Of a stretch of 64,000 nt of DNA, positions 57,293-64,000 are shown one piece after another; the first letter of the stretch is position 1; each line of letters starts with the position of its first letter. Position numbers and translations under genes: made by a program. The stretch comes from Epibacterium ulvae (GTDB lineage Bacteria > Pseudomonadota > Alphaproteobacteria > Rhodobacterales > Rhodobacteraceae), in NCBI RefSeq assembly GCF_900102795.1, contig NZ_FMWG01000014.1, positions 1-64,000 on the forward strand, written 5' to 3'. The notes under the pieces are model-generated. The model was not told the origin of the DNA. It made no database searches and was given only the letters and a program-made list of their open reading frames with translations.

Positions 57293-57805
57293 TTACTTCT
57301 CGTGGTCAACCCATTTTGAAGGAGTATTGGGATCATGATGTGGTGTCAGATCTTCAAAGTCACCATCAATCACGTCATCACGACCTTGAGGTCGCGTATT
57401 TGGTTTAAAACCGCTGTTTTGGCTGTGAAACTCTTGAGAACCCATTTGAAATTTCGCCACGTTGATCCGTTTACGCAGAAATTTATAGATGGCTTCACGG
57501 CCCTTTGGGACCAGAAGCGTGAATCCCACAGCATCCGTAAAAAAGCCAGGTGTCAGCAATAATGCGCCGGCAAAAAGGATCATGGCGCCATGTGCCAAAG
57601 GTTCAGCGGGATCAGATAGGGTTTGAAATGAGTTGCGCATCTGACCCATTGCCATTTGTCCCTGCGCTTTTACCAATTTTGCGCCCAGAACCGCTGTTAG
57701 AATAACGATTAAAAGGGTGGGCCACAGGCCGATTAAGCCGCCAACCTGAATAAACAGAGCGATTTCGATCACTGGAACCAACAAAAAGGCCAAAAAAAGA
57801 TACAT
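57293..57805 (-). CDS. fxsA: FxsA family membrane protein
   Basis: The 170-residue protein opens with FLAFLLVPVIEIALFIQVGGLIGLWPTLLIVILTAVLGAKLVKAQG, the FxsA signature of two or three membrane segments. The hydrophobic PGFFTDAVGFTLLVP follows, then a polar tail. In E. coli overproduction of FxsA relieves phage T7 exclusion by the F plasmid, but the normal function is unknown. Divergent from the Tim44-like gene. Confidence 0.92.
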   Translation of the reverse strand: MYLFLAFLLVPVIEIALFIQVGGLIGLWPTLLIVILTAVLGAKLVKAQGQMAMGQMRNSFQTLSDPAEPLAHGAMILFAGALLLTPGFFTDAVGFTLLVPKGREAIYKFLRKRINVAKFQMGSQEFHSQNSGFKPNTRPQGRDDVIDGDFEDLTPHHDPNTPSKWVDHEK

Positions 57806-57918
57806 CAGGGTTTCCTTAGTTGATGCGTGCTAAGGTAGACTTGCTCTACCCTGTCCCCTACATAAGAGCAGAGCCTTCGGGTTTCAAACAAAGCACGAAC
57901 ACCCAGCATGAGGTAAAT

Positions 57919-58575
57919 ATGGAATCTCCTATGGTTTCGATTTTGGTTCTGGCCGGCATTGCCATCTTCCTGTTTCTACGCCTGAGAAGTGTTTTAGGCA
58001 CTCGAGATGGTTTTGAAAAACCCCGTATGCCCGAACCAACAAGCCGCCGTGGTCAACCTGATCTAGAGGTGATCGAAGGTGGACCGGATAATGATATTAC
58101 AGATCATGTTGCGGAAGGCAGCGCACAAGCCGACGCTTTGGCAGCGATGAAGCGGGTTGAACCCGGATTTGGTGTCAGCGATTTTGTTCAAGGCGCCCGT
58201 GGAGCCTATGAAATGATCCTGATGGGTTTTGAAAACGGTGAACTGAACGATATTCAGCCTTTTATTGCCGAAGACATCTTTGAAAGCTTTGTCGAAGCTG
58301 TATCACAGCGCGAAGATCAGGGTTTGTCTATCGAGGCAAACTTTATCGGTGTGCGTGAAACCACATTGCTGAATGCGACCTTTGATGAGACCACACGCAT
58401 GGCGGAAGTCACAATGCGGTTTGTCGGCGAGCTGACCTCGGTTGTATATGATCGTGATGGCAATGTTGTTGAAGGTGATGCAAAAACTGTCAAAAAGCAA
58501 AAAGACACTTGGGTCTTTGCGCGTAATATGGGCGGTGATGATCCAAACTGGCAATTGGTTTCAACAGACGCATGA
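57919..58575 (+). CDS. Tim44/TimA-like domain protein
   Basis: The 218-residue protein has one N-terminal membrane anchor (about 5-22) and a C-terminal Tim44-like domain (about 80-218). The domain contains EAVSQREDQGLSIEANFIGVRE, FVGELTSVVYDRDGNVVEGD and WVFARNMGGDDPNWQLV, wording typical of alphaproteobacterial relatives of mitochondrial Tim44. The start at 57919 has GAGG upstream. It overlaps mltA by 4 bases. Bacterial function is unclear, perhaps at the membrane in protein export. Confidence 0.9.
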   Translation: MESPMVSILVLAGIAIFLFLRLRSVLGTRDGFEKPRMPEPTSRRGQPDLEVIEGGPDNDITDHVAEGSAQADALAAMKRVEPGFGVSDFVQGARGAYEMILMGFENGELNDIQPFIAEDIFESFVEAVSQREDQGLSIEANFIGVRETTLLNATFDETTRMAEVTMRFVGELTSVVYDRDGNVVEGDAKTVKKQKDTWVFARNMGGDDPNWQLVSTDA

Positions 58576-59627
58576 TCTCTGCATTTCGGAAGGCCTTGGG
58601 CACCGCAGCGCTTTGCGGTGCAGCCCTTTGGGCCACATCCGAAGTGCGCGCTGAGACATCTTATAGATTGGCATCCTTTGATCAGCTTGACGGGTGGGCA
58701 CAGGATGATCATGAAAAAGCTTTGGGGGCTTTTTTAGAAACTTGCCGGGATCTAAAAGCCTCAGATTGGCAATCGCTTTGCGCATTGGCCCAACAGCAAC
58801 CGCCATCGGCCGCACGTTCTTTTTTTGAACTCTTCTTTCGTCCTGTTCTGATCGAAGACGGCAAACAAGCTTTGTTCACGGGGTATTTTGAACCTGAACT
58901 GCGTGGATCGCGTTATCGTGGTGGGCGGTATCAATATCCGGTCTATAAAATGCCCGCCGAAGCCCGTCGTGCAGGGACGTGGCTAACGCGGCGCCAGATT
59001 CTGACAAGCGGCGTTATGGAAGGGCGCGGGCTAGAGATAGCCTGGGTAGATGATCCAGTTGAATTGTTCTTTCTTCAGATTCAGGGATCAGGACGTATTC
59101 GTCTTCCTGATGGCCGCGTTATTCGCGTAGGATATGGTGGGGCAAATGGACATAATTATCGATCCATCGGGCAAGAGTTGGTACGTCGCGGTATCTACAA
59201 TGCGCATCAGGTCAGCGCGCAGGTGATCCAGAACTGGGTGAAACGTAATCCTGCGGCCGGCCGTGAGCTGTTGTTTCACAATCCAACATACGTGTTTTTT
59301 CGCGAAGTCACTGGAGTAAAATCCAGCAAAGGGCCTCTAGGCGCGATGAATCGCTCGATCACTGCAATGCGTAGCGTTGCTATTGATCCCTCATATACGC
59401 CCTTGGGCGCGCCGGTTTGGGTTGAAAAGGATGGCGCACGTCATGTGCGGCAATTGATGATTGCTCAGGATACTGGATCAGCAATCAAAGGGGCACAGAG
59501 GGCAGATATTTTTATCGGAACGGGGAACCAAGCAGGCCAAGAGGCCGGAAAGCTGCGTGATCCTGGCCGCATGTTTGTGTTACTGCCCATCCAACGGGCC
59601 TATGCGCTGCTGCCGGAAGACCTTTGA
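58572..59627 (+). CDS. mltA: Membrane-bound lytic murein transglycosylase A
   Basis: MltA cleaves peptidoglycan glycan strands. A signal peptide (about 1-27, ending SEVRA) is followed by the MltA domain with YFEPELRGSRYRGGRYQYPVY and ELFFLQIQGSGRIRLPDGRVIRVGYGGANG. The C-terminal 3D domain has QDTGSAIKGAQRADIFIGTG, whose Asp residues are catalytic. 351 residues. It lacks an obvious lipobox. Overlaps the Tim44-like gene and abuts the Smr gene. Confidence 0.95.
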   Translation: MISAFRKALGTAALCGAALWATSEVRAETSYRLASFDQLDGWAQDDHEKALGAFLETCRDLKASDWQSLCALAQQQPPSAARSFFELFFRPVLIEDGKQALFTGYFEPELRGSRYRGGRYQYPVYKMPAEARRAGTWLTRRQILTSGVMEGRGLEIAWVDDPVELFFLQIQGSGRIRLPDGRVIRVGYGGANGHNYRSIGQELVRRGIYNAHQVSAQVIQNWVKRNPAAGRELLFHNPTYVFFREVTGVKSSKGPLGAMNRSITAMRSVAIDPSYTPLGAPVWVEKDGARHVRQLMIAQDTGSAIKGAQRADIFIGTGNQAGQEAGKLRDPGRMFVLLPIQRAYALLPEDL

Positions 59628-60224
59628 ATGACACGCCGAAAACTGACCGAAGAAGAGCTTGATCTGTGGAAGCAGGTCGCGCGTCAAACAGAGCGGTTGC
59701 ATCCAGAACGCCCAAGTGTGTCTGCAGATCTGCCAACGGCATCAAAGCAGGGCAAGAAAAAGCAGCCGGTTGAGCCGCCACTTTTTGAAGTTTTTAAGGT
59801 CGGGAGTAAGGCAACACCATCCACGACGGGCCATCGTCTAAAACCTGCCGTTGCCAGTGCGCTTGCAGCGCACCCTGTTAAGATGGACGATAAAGCGTTT
59901 CGCAAACTGAAACGGGGTAAGCTAAAACCCGAAGGAAAGTTGGATCTGCATGGTATGCGGATTGATACGGCCCACCCTGCCCTTACGGGATTTATCCTAA
60001 GGTCACATGCTGCAGGAAAACGTTTGGTTTTGGTGGTAACGGGTAAGGGAAAAGACCGGGACGAGCCGGGACCAATCCCAGTGCCGCGTGGTGTGCTGCG
60101 CCACAATGTGCCGCAATGGCTTGCCTTGCCACCGTTGGTACAGGTTGTGTTGCAGGTGACGCCGGCTCATATCAGCCACGGCGGAGATGGGGCTTATTAT
60201 GTTTATCTCCGCCGCAGTCGCTAG
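59628..60224 (+). CDS. Smr domain protein
   Basis: The C-terminal Smr domain (about 105-198) has LDLHGMRIDTAHPALTGFI and RLVLVVTGKG, then GPIPVPRGVLRHNVPQWL. The N-terminal 100 residues are charged and probably disordered. Stand-alone Smr proteins are putative nucleases or ribosome-associated factors. The start directly follows the mltA stop. Convergent with hslU 10 bases away. Confidence 0.92.
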   Translation: MTRRKLTEEELDLWKQVARQTERLHPERPSVSADLPTASKQGKKKQPVEPPLFEVFKVGSKATPSTTGHRLKPAVASALAAHPVKMDDKAFRKLKRGKLKPEGKLDLHGMRIDTAHPALTGFILRSHAAGKRLVLVVTGKGKDRDEPGPIPVPRGVLRHNVPQWLALPPLVQVVLQVTPAHISHGGDGAYYVYLRRSR

Positions 60225-60234
60225 TTTTGGGTCG

Positions 60235-61545
60235 CTACAGTACGTAACGACTCAGATCTGAAGAGCGTGACAGTTCTCCCAGATTTTTGCGCACAAAGTC
60301 AGCATCAACTTTGACAGTTTCACCGCCACGGTCTGGTGCGCTAAAGGAAAGCTCTTCAAAGACGCGTTCAATTACGGTGTAAAGACGGCGTGCACCGATA
60401 TTTTCGACGGTTTGATTCACCTCGGCTGCGATTTTAGCAAGAGCCGCAATTCCATCTTCTGTGAAATCTACGACAACCTCTTCGGTGCCCATCAAGGCTG
60501 TGTACTGGCGGGTCAGCGCGTTGTCGGTTTCTGTCAGAATGCGGACAAAATCTTCTTCTGTGAGGGGGCGTAGGTTCACGCGGATCGGTAAACGGCCTTG
60601 TAATTCAGGCAAGAGATCTGATGGTTTGGCGATGTGGAACGCACCGGATGCGATAAACAGGATATGATCGGTTTTCACTGGTCCATGTTTGGTGCTGACA
60701 GTGGTGCCTTCGATCAGCGGTAACAAATCCCGTTGGACCCCTTCACGGCTGACATCCCCACCGCGCGCATCTGATCGAGCGCAGACCTTGTCGATTTCAT
60801 CCAAGAATACGATGCCGTTTTGCTCAACGGATTCAAGAGCGGTTTTGGTGACGGTTTCATCATCCAAAAGCTTGTCCGCTTCTTCTCCAATCAAGATGTC
60901 GTAGCTTTGTGCAACCGTCATCTTTTTCCGGGTGGTGCGCCCGCCCATGGCTTTTCCAAATAAATCGCCAAGGTTCATCATGCCCATATTTGCGCCAGGC
61001 TGTCCCGGTATTTCAAACATGCCACCCATGGGGTTTGAGGTATCCGCCAGATCAAGCTCGATTTCCGTATCATCCAGCTCGCCGGACTTTAGTTTTTTGC
61101 GGAACATATCAAGCGTGGCGGATCGTGCATCTTCGCCGGCGATTGCAGCCAGGACACGATCCTCGGCAGCTTTGTGCGCTTTGACTTTTACGTCTTCGCG
61201 CATCAATTCACGGGTTTGCAGGATAGCGGTGTCTACAAGATCGCGCACAATCTGTTCTACGTCGCGGCCGACATAGCCGACTTCTGTGAATTTGGTTGCT
61301 TCAACTTTCAAAAAAGGAGCACGCGCAAGCTTTGCCAGCCGGCGTGAAATTTCGGTTTTACCAACACCAGTGGGCCCAATCATCAGAATGTTCTTGGGGT
61401 AGACTTCATCGCGTAAATCATCAGGCAGTTGTTTGCGTCGCCAGCGGTTGCGTAAGGCTACAGAAACAGCTCGTTTTGCTTCGTTTTGGCCAATAATGAA
61501 ACGGTCTAGTTCCGAGACGATTTCGCGAGGAGTGAGATCAGTCAT
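60235..61545 (-). CDS. hslU: ATP-dependent protease ATPase subunit HslU
   Basis: HslU unfolds substrates for the HslV protease. Walker A is [13 protein letters not shown], Walker [12 protein letters not shown], and the sensor and C-terminal ends (SDLSRYVL) fit. The I domain is present (about 110-235). I prefer the ATG at 61545, with GGGAT upstream, to the one at 61551. 436 residues. Unusually, a membrane protein gene lies between it and hslV. Confidence 0.97.
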   Translation of the reverse strand: MTDLTPREIVSELDRFIIGQNEAKRAVSVALRNRWRRKQLPDDLRDEVYPKNILMIGPTGVGKTEISRRLAKLARAPFLKVEATKFTEVGYVGRDVEQIVRDLVDTAILQTRELMREDVKVKAHKAAEDRVLAAIAGEDARSATLDMFRKKLKSGELDDTEIELDLADTSNPMGGMFEIPGQPGANMGMMNLGDLFGKAMGGRTTRKKMTVAQSYDILIGEEADKLLDDETVTKTALESVEQNGIVFLDEIDKVCARSDARGGDVSREGVQRDLLPLIEGTTVSTKHGPVKTDHILFIASGAFHIAKPSDLLPELQGRLPIRVNLRPLTEEDFVRILTETDNALTRQYTALMGTEEVVVDFTEDGIAALAKIAAEVNQTVENIGARRLYTVIERVFEELSFSAPDRGGETVKVDADFVRKNLGELSRSSDLSRYVL

Positions 61546-61557
61546 AAGCATCCCAAG

Positions 61558-62622
61558 TTAGTGAGAGGGGGGCAGCCGATGGATCGGCAGAATACCCGAA
61601 AAAAGTGAAAGCAGAGCTGCGCGGATACGGGTCCAGAATGCCCCAAGCGCAACAAGAAATACACCAAGGGCCAGAACAGTCACGGCGGTACCCTCCCCAT
61701 CAAAGACGGTAGAGGCCAGCGTGACGATATATCCGATTGCGGCAATCAAGAAGGAGCGCCGGTCGATCACAATGGCGACAAGTGCGAAGAGTGCGAGAAC
61801 ACCTAAGAGGAGTATATCAGCAGCAGCGGTTTCCTGATTCATCAAAGACAGCGCAAGCGTGTTCACAAGGGCAGGGGCTGCGACAACATGCAGCCAGAAC
61901 CCCTGTGCAGATCGACGTGTAACCCGATGTGGGTCGCTTAGATCAAACCACATTGCGATGGCAAAGACGACAAGGCCAAGGGCAAGTGTCACCAAGGCAA
62001 AAGGTCCATTGGCAGACAAAAGGAACAGATCACTGAATTGTTCTGGTGCACCGGCTTGCAGCCCAGCCAAGAGAAGCGCATGTGTAAACCCACCAAGCGC
62101 GATCAAAGCCATCGCAAAGGGAACTTTGAATCTGAGCCAGAATACGAACACAGATAGGGTCGTAAGACCCAGTGGTATCGACAGGCTGGAATAATCCTGC
62201 TGTGCAATCATAAAGGGTTCAGCAAAGAAAGAACCAAGACCAGACCCAGCGTTGCCTGCAAACAGGATCGATAGGGCAATTGCTGGCGCGACCATCCGTC
62301 GCCGGCGAATAAAATACTCGGACAAGCCCCATAAAATACCCGCGCCAAGGAGTGCTGACCAAATGATTTTATCTTGAAAACCGCCAATCTGTCCCACAAG
62401 TGAGAGACCGGTGAAGGCGATCCAACCGCTTGCCAGAATGATCAATCCGATGACGATAAAGATCTCGTTGAAGCCTTTGAACAGCTCAAACGGTTCATCT
62501 CCTTCGCGCAGACCTTCACGTGCACCGGTGCGGCTGTGTGCCAGTGCTTGTAGCGATGCGGCTTGTGCCTCAGATAACAAGCCCGAGCCGACAGCAGCGC
62601 GAAGATCATCCTGTGAAATCAT
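61558..62622 (-). CDS. Polytopic membrane protein between hslV and hslU (DUF2157-like)
   Basis: The 355-residue protein starts with a short helical domain (about 1-50: [29 protein letters not shown]). About nine or ten hydrophobic segments follow, which resembles DUF2157 membrane proteins. The ATG at 62622 overlaps the hslV stop as ATGA; upstream in-frame residues only repeat another frame. It is thus translated from the hslV message and lies 12 bases before hslU. A partner role with the HslVU protease is suggested by this coupling but is unproven. Confidence 0.85.
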   Translation of the reverse strand: MISQDDLRAAVGSGLLSEAQAASLQALAHSRTGAREGLREGDEPFELFKGFNEIFIVIGLIILASGWIAFTGLSLVGQIGGFQDKIIWSALLGAGILWGLSEYFIRRRRMVAPAIALSILFAGNAGSGLGSFFAEPFMIAQQDYSSLSIPLGLTTLSVFVFWLRFKVPFAMALIALGGFTHALLLAGLQAGAPEQFSDLFLLSANGPFALVTLALGLVVFAIAMWFDLSDPHRVTRRSAQGFWLHVVAAPALVNTLALSLMNQETAAADILLLGVLALFALVAIVIDRRSFLIAAIGYIVTLASTVFDGEGTAVTVLALGVFLVALGAFWTRIRAALLSLFSGILPIHRLPPSH

Positions 62623-63176
62623 ACTTTGATGCGCTCCACGGTAAGTTTGCCATTGGTGTAAACACAAATATCCGCTGCTATTGCCATGGCGTCGCGCGCA
62701 ACATCTTCGGCTGATCTATCGCTTTCCATCATGCCACGGGCGGCAGCCAGTGCAAAGTTTCCGCCTGATCCGATAGCAGCCACATTGTGTTCTGGTTCAA
62801 GCACATCGCCGGCACCTGTGATTACAAAGAGATCTTTGCCGTCCGTCACGATCAGCATTGCTTCCAGCTTTTGTAGGTATTTGTCGGTGCGCCAGTCTTT
62901 GGCCAATTCAACGCTGGCGCGTGCCAATTGACCAGGCGTTGCTTCCAATTTGGTTTCCAGACGCTCCAATAGCGTAAAGGCATCTGCAGTGGAGCCGGCA
63001 AAGCCTGCAACTACCTCATGGCCACCGGGAGAGAGGCGGCGCACTTTGCGTGCGGTGCCTTTGATCACAGTTTGTCCCAAAGATACCTGCCCGTCGCCGG
63101 CGATAACCACTTCGCCATCCTTTTTGACACCAATGATCGTTGTACCGTGCCAGCCCGGGAATTGCTCGTCTGCCAT
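62619..63176 (-). CDS. hslV: ATP-dependent protease subunit HslV
   Basis: HslV is the threonine protease core that works with HslU. The catalytic Thr12 follows HG in [29 protein letters not shown]. The segment [22 protein letters not shown] is typical. 185 residues, of which the first 11 are removed. First gene of hslV-membrane protein-hslU. A possible heat-shock-type promoter lies upstream. Confidence 0.97.
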   Translation of the reverse strand: MADEQFPGWHGTTIIGVKKDGEVVIAGDGQVSLGQTVIKGTARKVRRLSPGGHEVVAGFAGSTADAFTLLERLETKLEATPGQLARASVELAKDWRTDKYLQKLEAMLIVTDGKDLFVITGAGDVLEPEHNVAAIGSGGNFALAAARGMMESDRSAEDVARDAMAIAADICVYTNGKLTVERIKV

Positions 63177-63200
63177 AATCGTCTCCGCTTTTATTGGCTT

Positions 63201-63231
63201 CTATATGGAACCAAGCGACAGTTGGTACAAG
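63201..63231 (-). promoter_or_regulatory. Possible promoter upstream of hslV
   Basis: On the minus strand CTTGTAC is followed after about 18 bases by CCATATAG. This loosely resembles heat-shock sigma-32 promoters (CTTGAA...CCCATNT), with spacing slightly too long. Confidence 0.35.
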
Positions 63232-63431
63232 AGACCTGAGATTCAATGGCTGAGAAGTTTGAAAGAATTGGCCACTTATTGCTTTTGATGAAAAGTTTAC
63301 AAACTGCACAAATGCTATGCACTGACTGCAATGCGGGGCTGAATAACGGGCAATTGTGAGACTCAGCTGGAGCTCCTAAGTAGGGCTCACAACCGACGCA
63401 GGGTCGGCTGTTTCAAAAAAGGAAGCGCACT

Positions 63432-63626
63432 ATGGCTTACATCGCACAACACACCGCGCCATTCGGAGCAGTCAATGAAATCCGTTCGGTGAGTTTTTTC
63501 TCTTCGCTTGTTCAGGCTGTTGTTTCTTGGAATGACGCACGTAAAACCCGCAATGCTCTTTCCGAGCTGACAAAGGCTCAATTGGAAGACATCGGTTTGA
63601 CCGAGTATCACATCGAAATCCAATAA
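63432..63626 (+). CDS. DUF1127 mini-protein
   Basis: The 64-residue product has the DUF1127 core: SWNDARKTRNALSELTKAQLEDIGL. Alphaproteobacterial members are small, often stress-induced RNA-binding proteins with a role in RNA turnover and phosphate or carbon metabolism. The start has AAAGGAAG upstream. The gene has its own terminator. About 190 bases of leader precede it, with a small CCGAC-GCAG-GGTCGG hairpin near the end. No CCUCC-rich small RNAs, which follow one Rhodobacter member, are visible. Confidence 0.9.
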   Translation: MAYIAQHTAPFGAVNEIRSVSFFSSLVQAVVSWNDARKTRNALSELTKAQLEDIGLTEYHIEIQ

Positions 63627-63649
63627 GAGATTTCTGATTGACCACGAAG

Positions 63650-63674
63650 AGCCACCCTTTGGGTGGCTTTTTTG
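63650..63674 (+). terminator. Terminator after the DUF1127 gene
   Basis: The stem AGCCACCC/GGGTGGCT with a TTT loop is followed by TTTTTT. Confidence 0.92.
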
Positions 63675-63707
63675 TGTTTAGAGGGTCTTTTATGCCTCTA
63701 AGCAAAA

Positions 63708-63738
63708 GACAAAAAGGCGCCCCAAAGGACGCCTTTCG
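63708..63738 (-). terminator. Terminator after trxA, minus strand
   Basis: On the minus strand AGGCGTCC and GGGGCGCCT can pair around a short T loop, followed by TTTTTG. It lies about 20 bases after the thioredoxin stop. Confidence 0.75.
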
Positions 63739-63757
63739 AGAATTTTAAGCGATTTAC

Positions 63758-64000
63758 TTAGATGGATTCATCAATCCAGCTTTGCAATGCCGCTTTGGGG
63801 GCAGCGCCAGCGCGGTTGGAAATGACCTGACCATCTTTGAAAATAAACAACGCGGGGATGCCACGTACGCCCATTGCAGCGGCTGCATTAGGATTGTTGT
63901 CTACATCAACTTTGGCGATTTTCACCTTATCGCCATATTCAGCGGCAAGCTCTTCCAGAGCCGGCCCGATTTGTTTGCACGGACCGCACCATTCGGCCCA
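63758..64000 (-). CDS. trxA: Thioredoxin (C-terminal 80 residues, cut by window end)
   Basis: The visible part starts at the active-site segment [13 protein letters not shown] and runs through [28 protein letters not shown] to a normal C terminus (LQSWIDESI) with stop at 63758-63760. About 26 residues and the start codon lie outside the window. The protein reduces disulfides in the cytoplasm. The cis-proline loop (GIPA) is intact. Confidence 0.96.
   Translation of the reverse strand, partial: WAEWCGPCKQIGPALEELAAEYGDKVKIAKVDVDNNPNAAAAMGVRGIPALFIFKDGQVISNRAGAAPKAALQSWIDESI

Noticed and set aside
1-64000. CRISPR arrays, insertion sequences, prophage and rRNA or tRNA genes
   Set aside because: No regularly spaced repeats, transposase, integrase or structural RNA pattern was recognised on either strand.

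Overview
The window is a gene-dense bacterial chromosome segment of moderate G+C. Gene content and order point to an alphaproteobacterium of the Rhodobacterales (Roseobacter group). The main indicators are the order hemJ-rho-mnmE-mnmG-rsmG-parA-parB beside an origin-like region, a YlxR domain fused to an L7Ae-like domain, a NavAb-type sodium channel, a Tim44-like protein next to MltA, ubiquinone synthesis (ubiG), a DUF1127 mini-protein and a GANTC-rich origin. I saw no rRNA, tRNA, insertion sequence, prophage or CRISPR array. All family assignments come from motifs and recalled family knowledge, not from a search.

Layout. 1-2.1 kb: tuf with its terminator and an unknown two-TM protein. 2.1-7.7 kb: the transcription/translation operon rimP-nusA-ylxR-infB (minus strand), preceded by an intrinsic terminator inside its leader. 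7.8-14 kb: a YceI-cytochrome c fusion, a short peptide-binding protein coupled to prolyl aminopeptidase, ubiG, a MarR regulator, a nitrilase-family amidase, glutaredoxin and ComF. 14-20.4 kb: an NDUFAF5-like methyltransferase, hemH, two L,D-transpeptidases around a CAP lipoprotein, a sodium channel and an RNA m5U methyltransferase. 20.4-27.5 kb: two coupled ABC exporter half-transporters, then hslO, a CoA-pyrophosphatase-like Nudix protein and CCA-adding enzyme in one minus-strand set, and a second Nudix gene. 27.5-34.2 kb: a receiver/PP2C phosphatase divergent from an Hpt protein, ilvA, argG, two membrane proteins and periplasmic msrA. 34.3-35.5 kb: an A+T-rich accessory island with one protein carrying a Cys-His-Asp arrangement like secreted cysteine proteases or deamidases. 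35.5-41.4 kb: ribokinase, malic enzyme and mutS. 41.5-46.1 kb: hrcA-grpE opposite rph-rdgB-hemW-DUF454.

46.1-60.2 kb is the origin region. parB, parA, rsmG, mnmG, mnmE, rho and hemJ read away to the left, and maf, aroE, coaE and dnaQ read away to the right. The 412-bp gap between hemJ and maf holds an A+T-rich unwinding tract, several DnaA-box-like 9-mers and ten GANTC methylation sites. Two perfect 16-bp parS sites lie in the 5' coding ends of mnmG and rsmG. secB, fxsA, a Tim44-like gene, mltA and an Smr gene follow. The window closes with hslV and hslU separated by a membrane protein, a DUF1127 gene and the C-terminal part of thioredoxin.

The most unusual signal belongs to no single gene. 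The hexamer GCCGGC is almost absent from 1-41.2 kb (3 copies found by eye) and abundant from 41.2 kb to the end (38 copies), in coding and non-coding DNA. Six copies sit in a perfect 10-bp palindrome, and three lie next to GANTC sites inside the origin. This looks like an origin-centred domain motif and is my main candidate for something not previously described.
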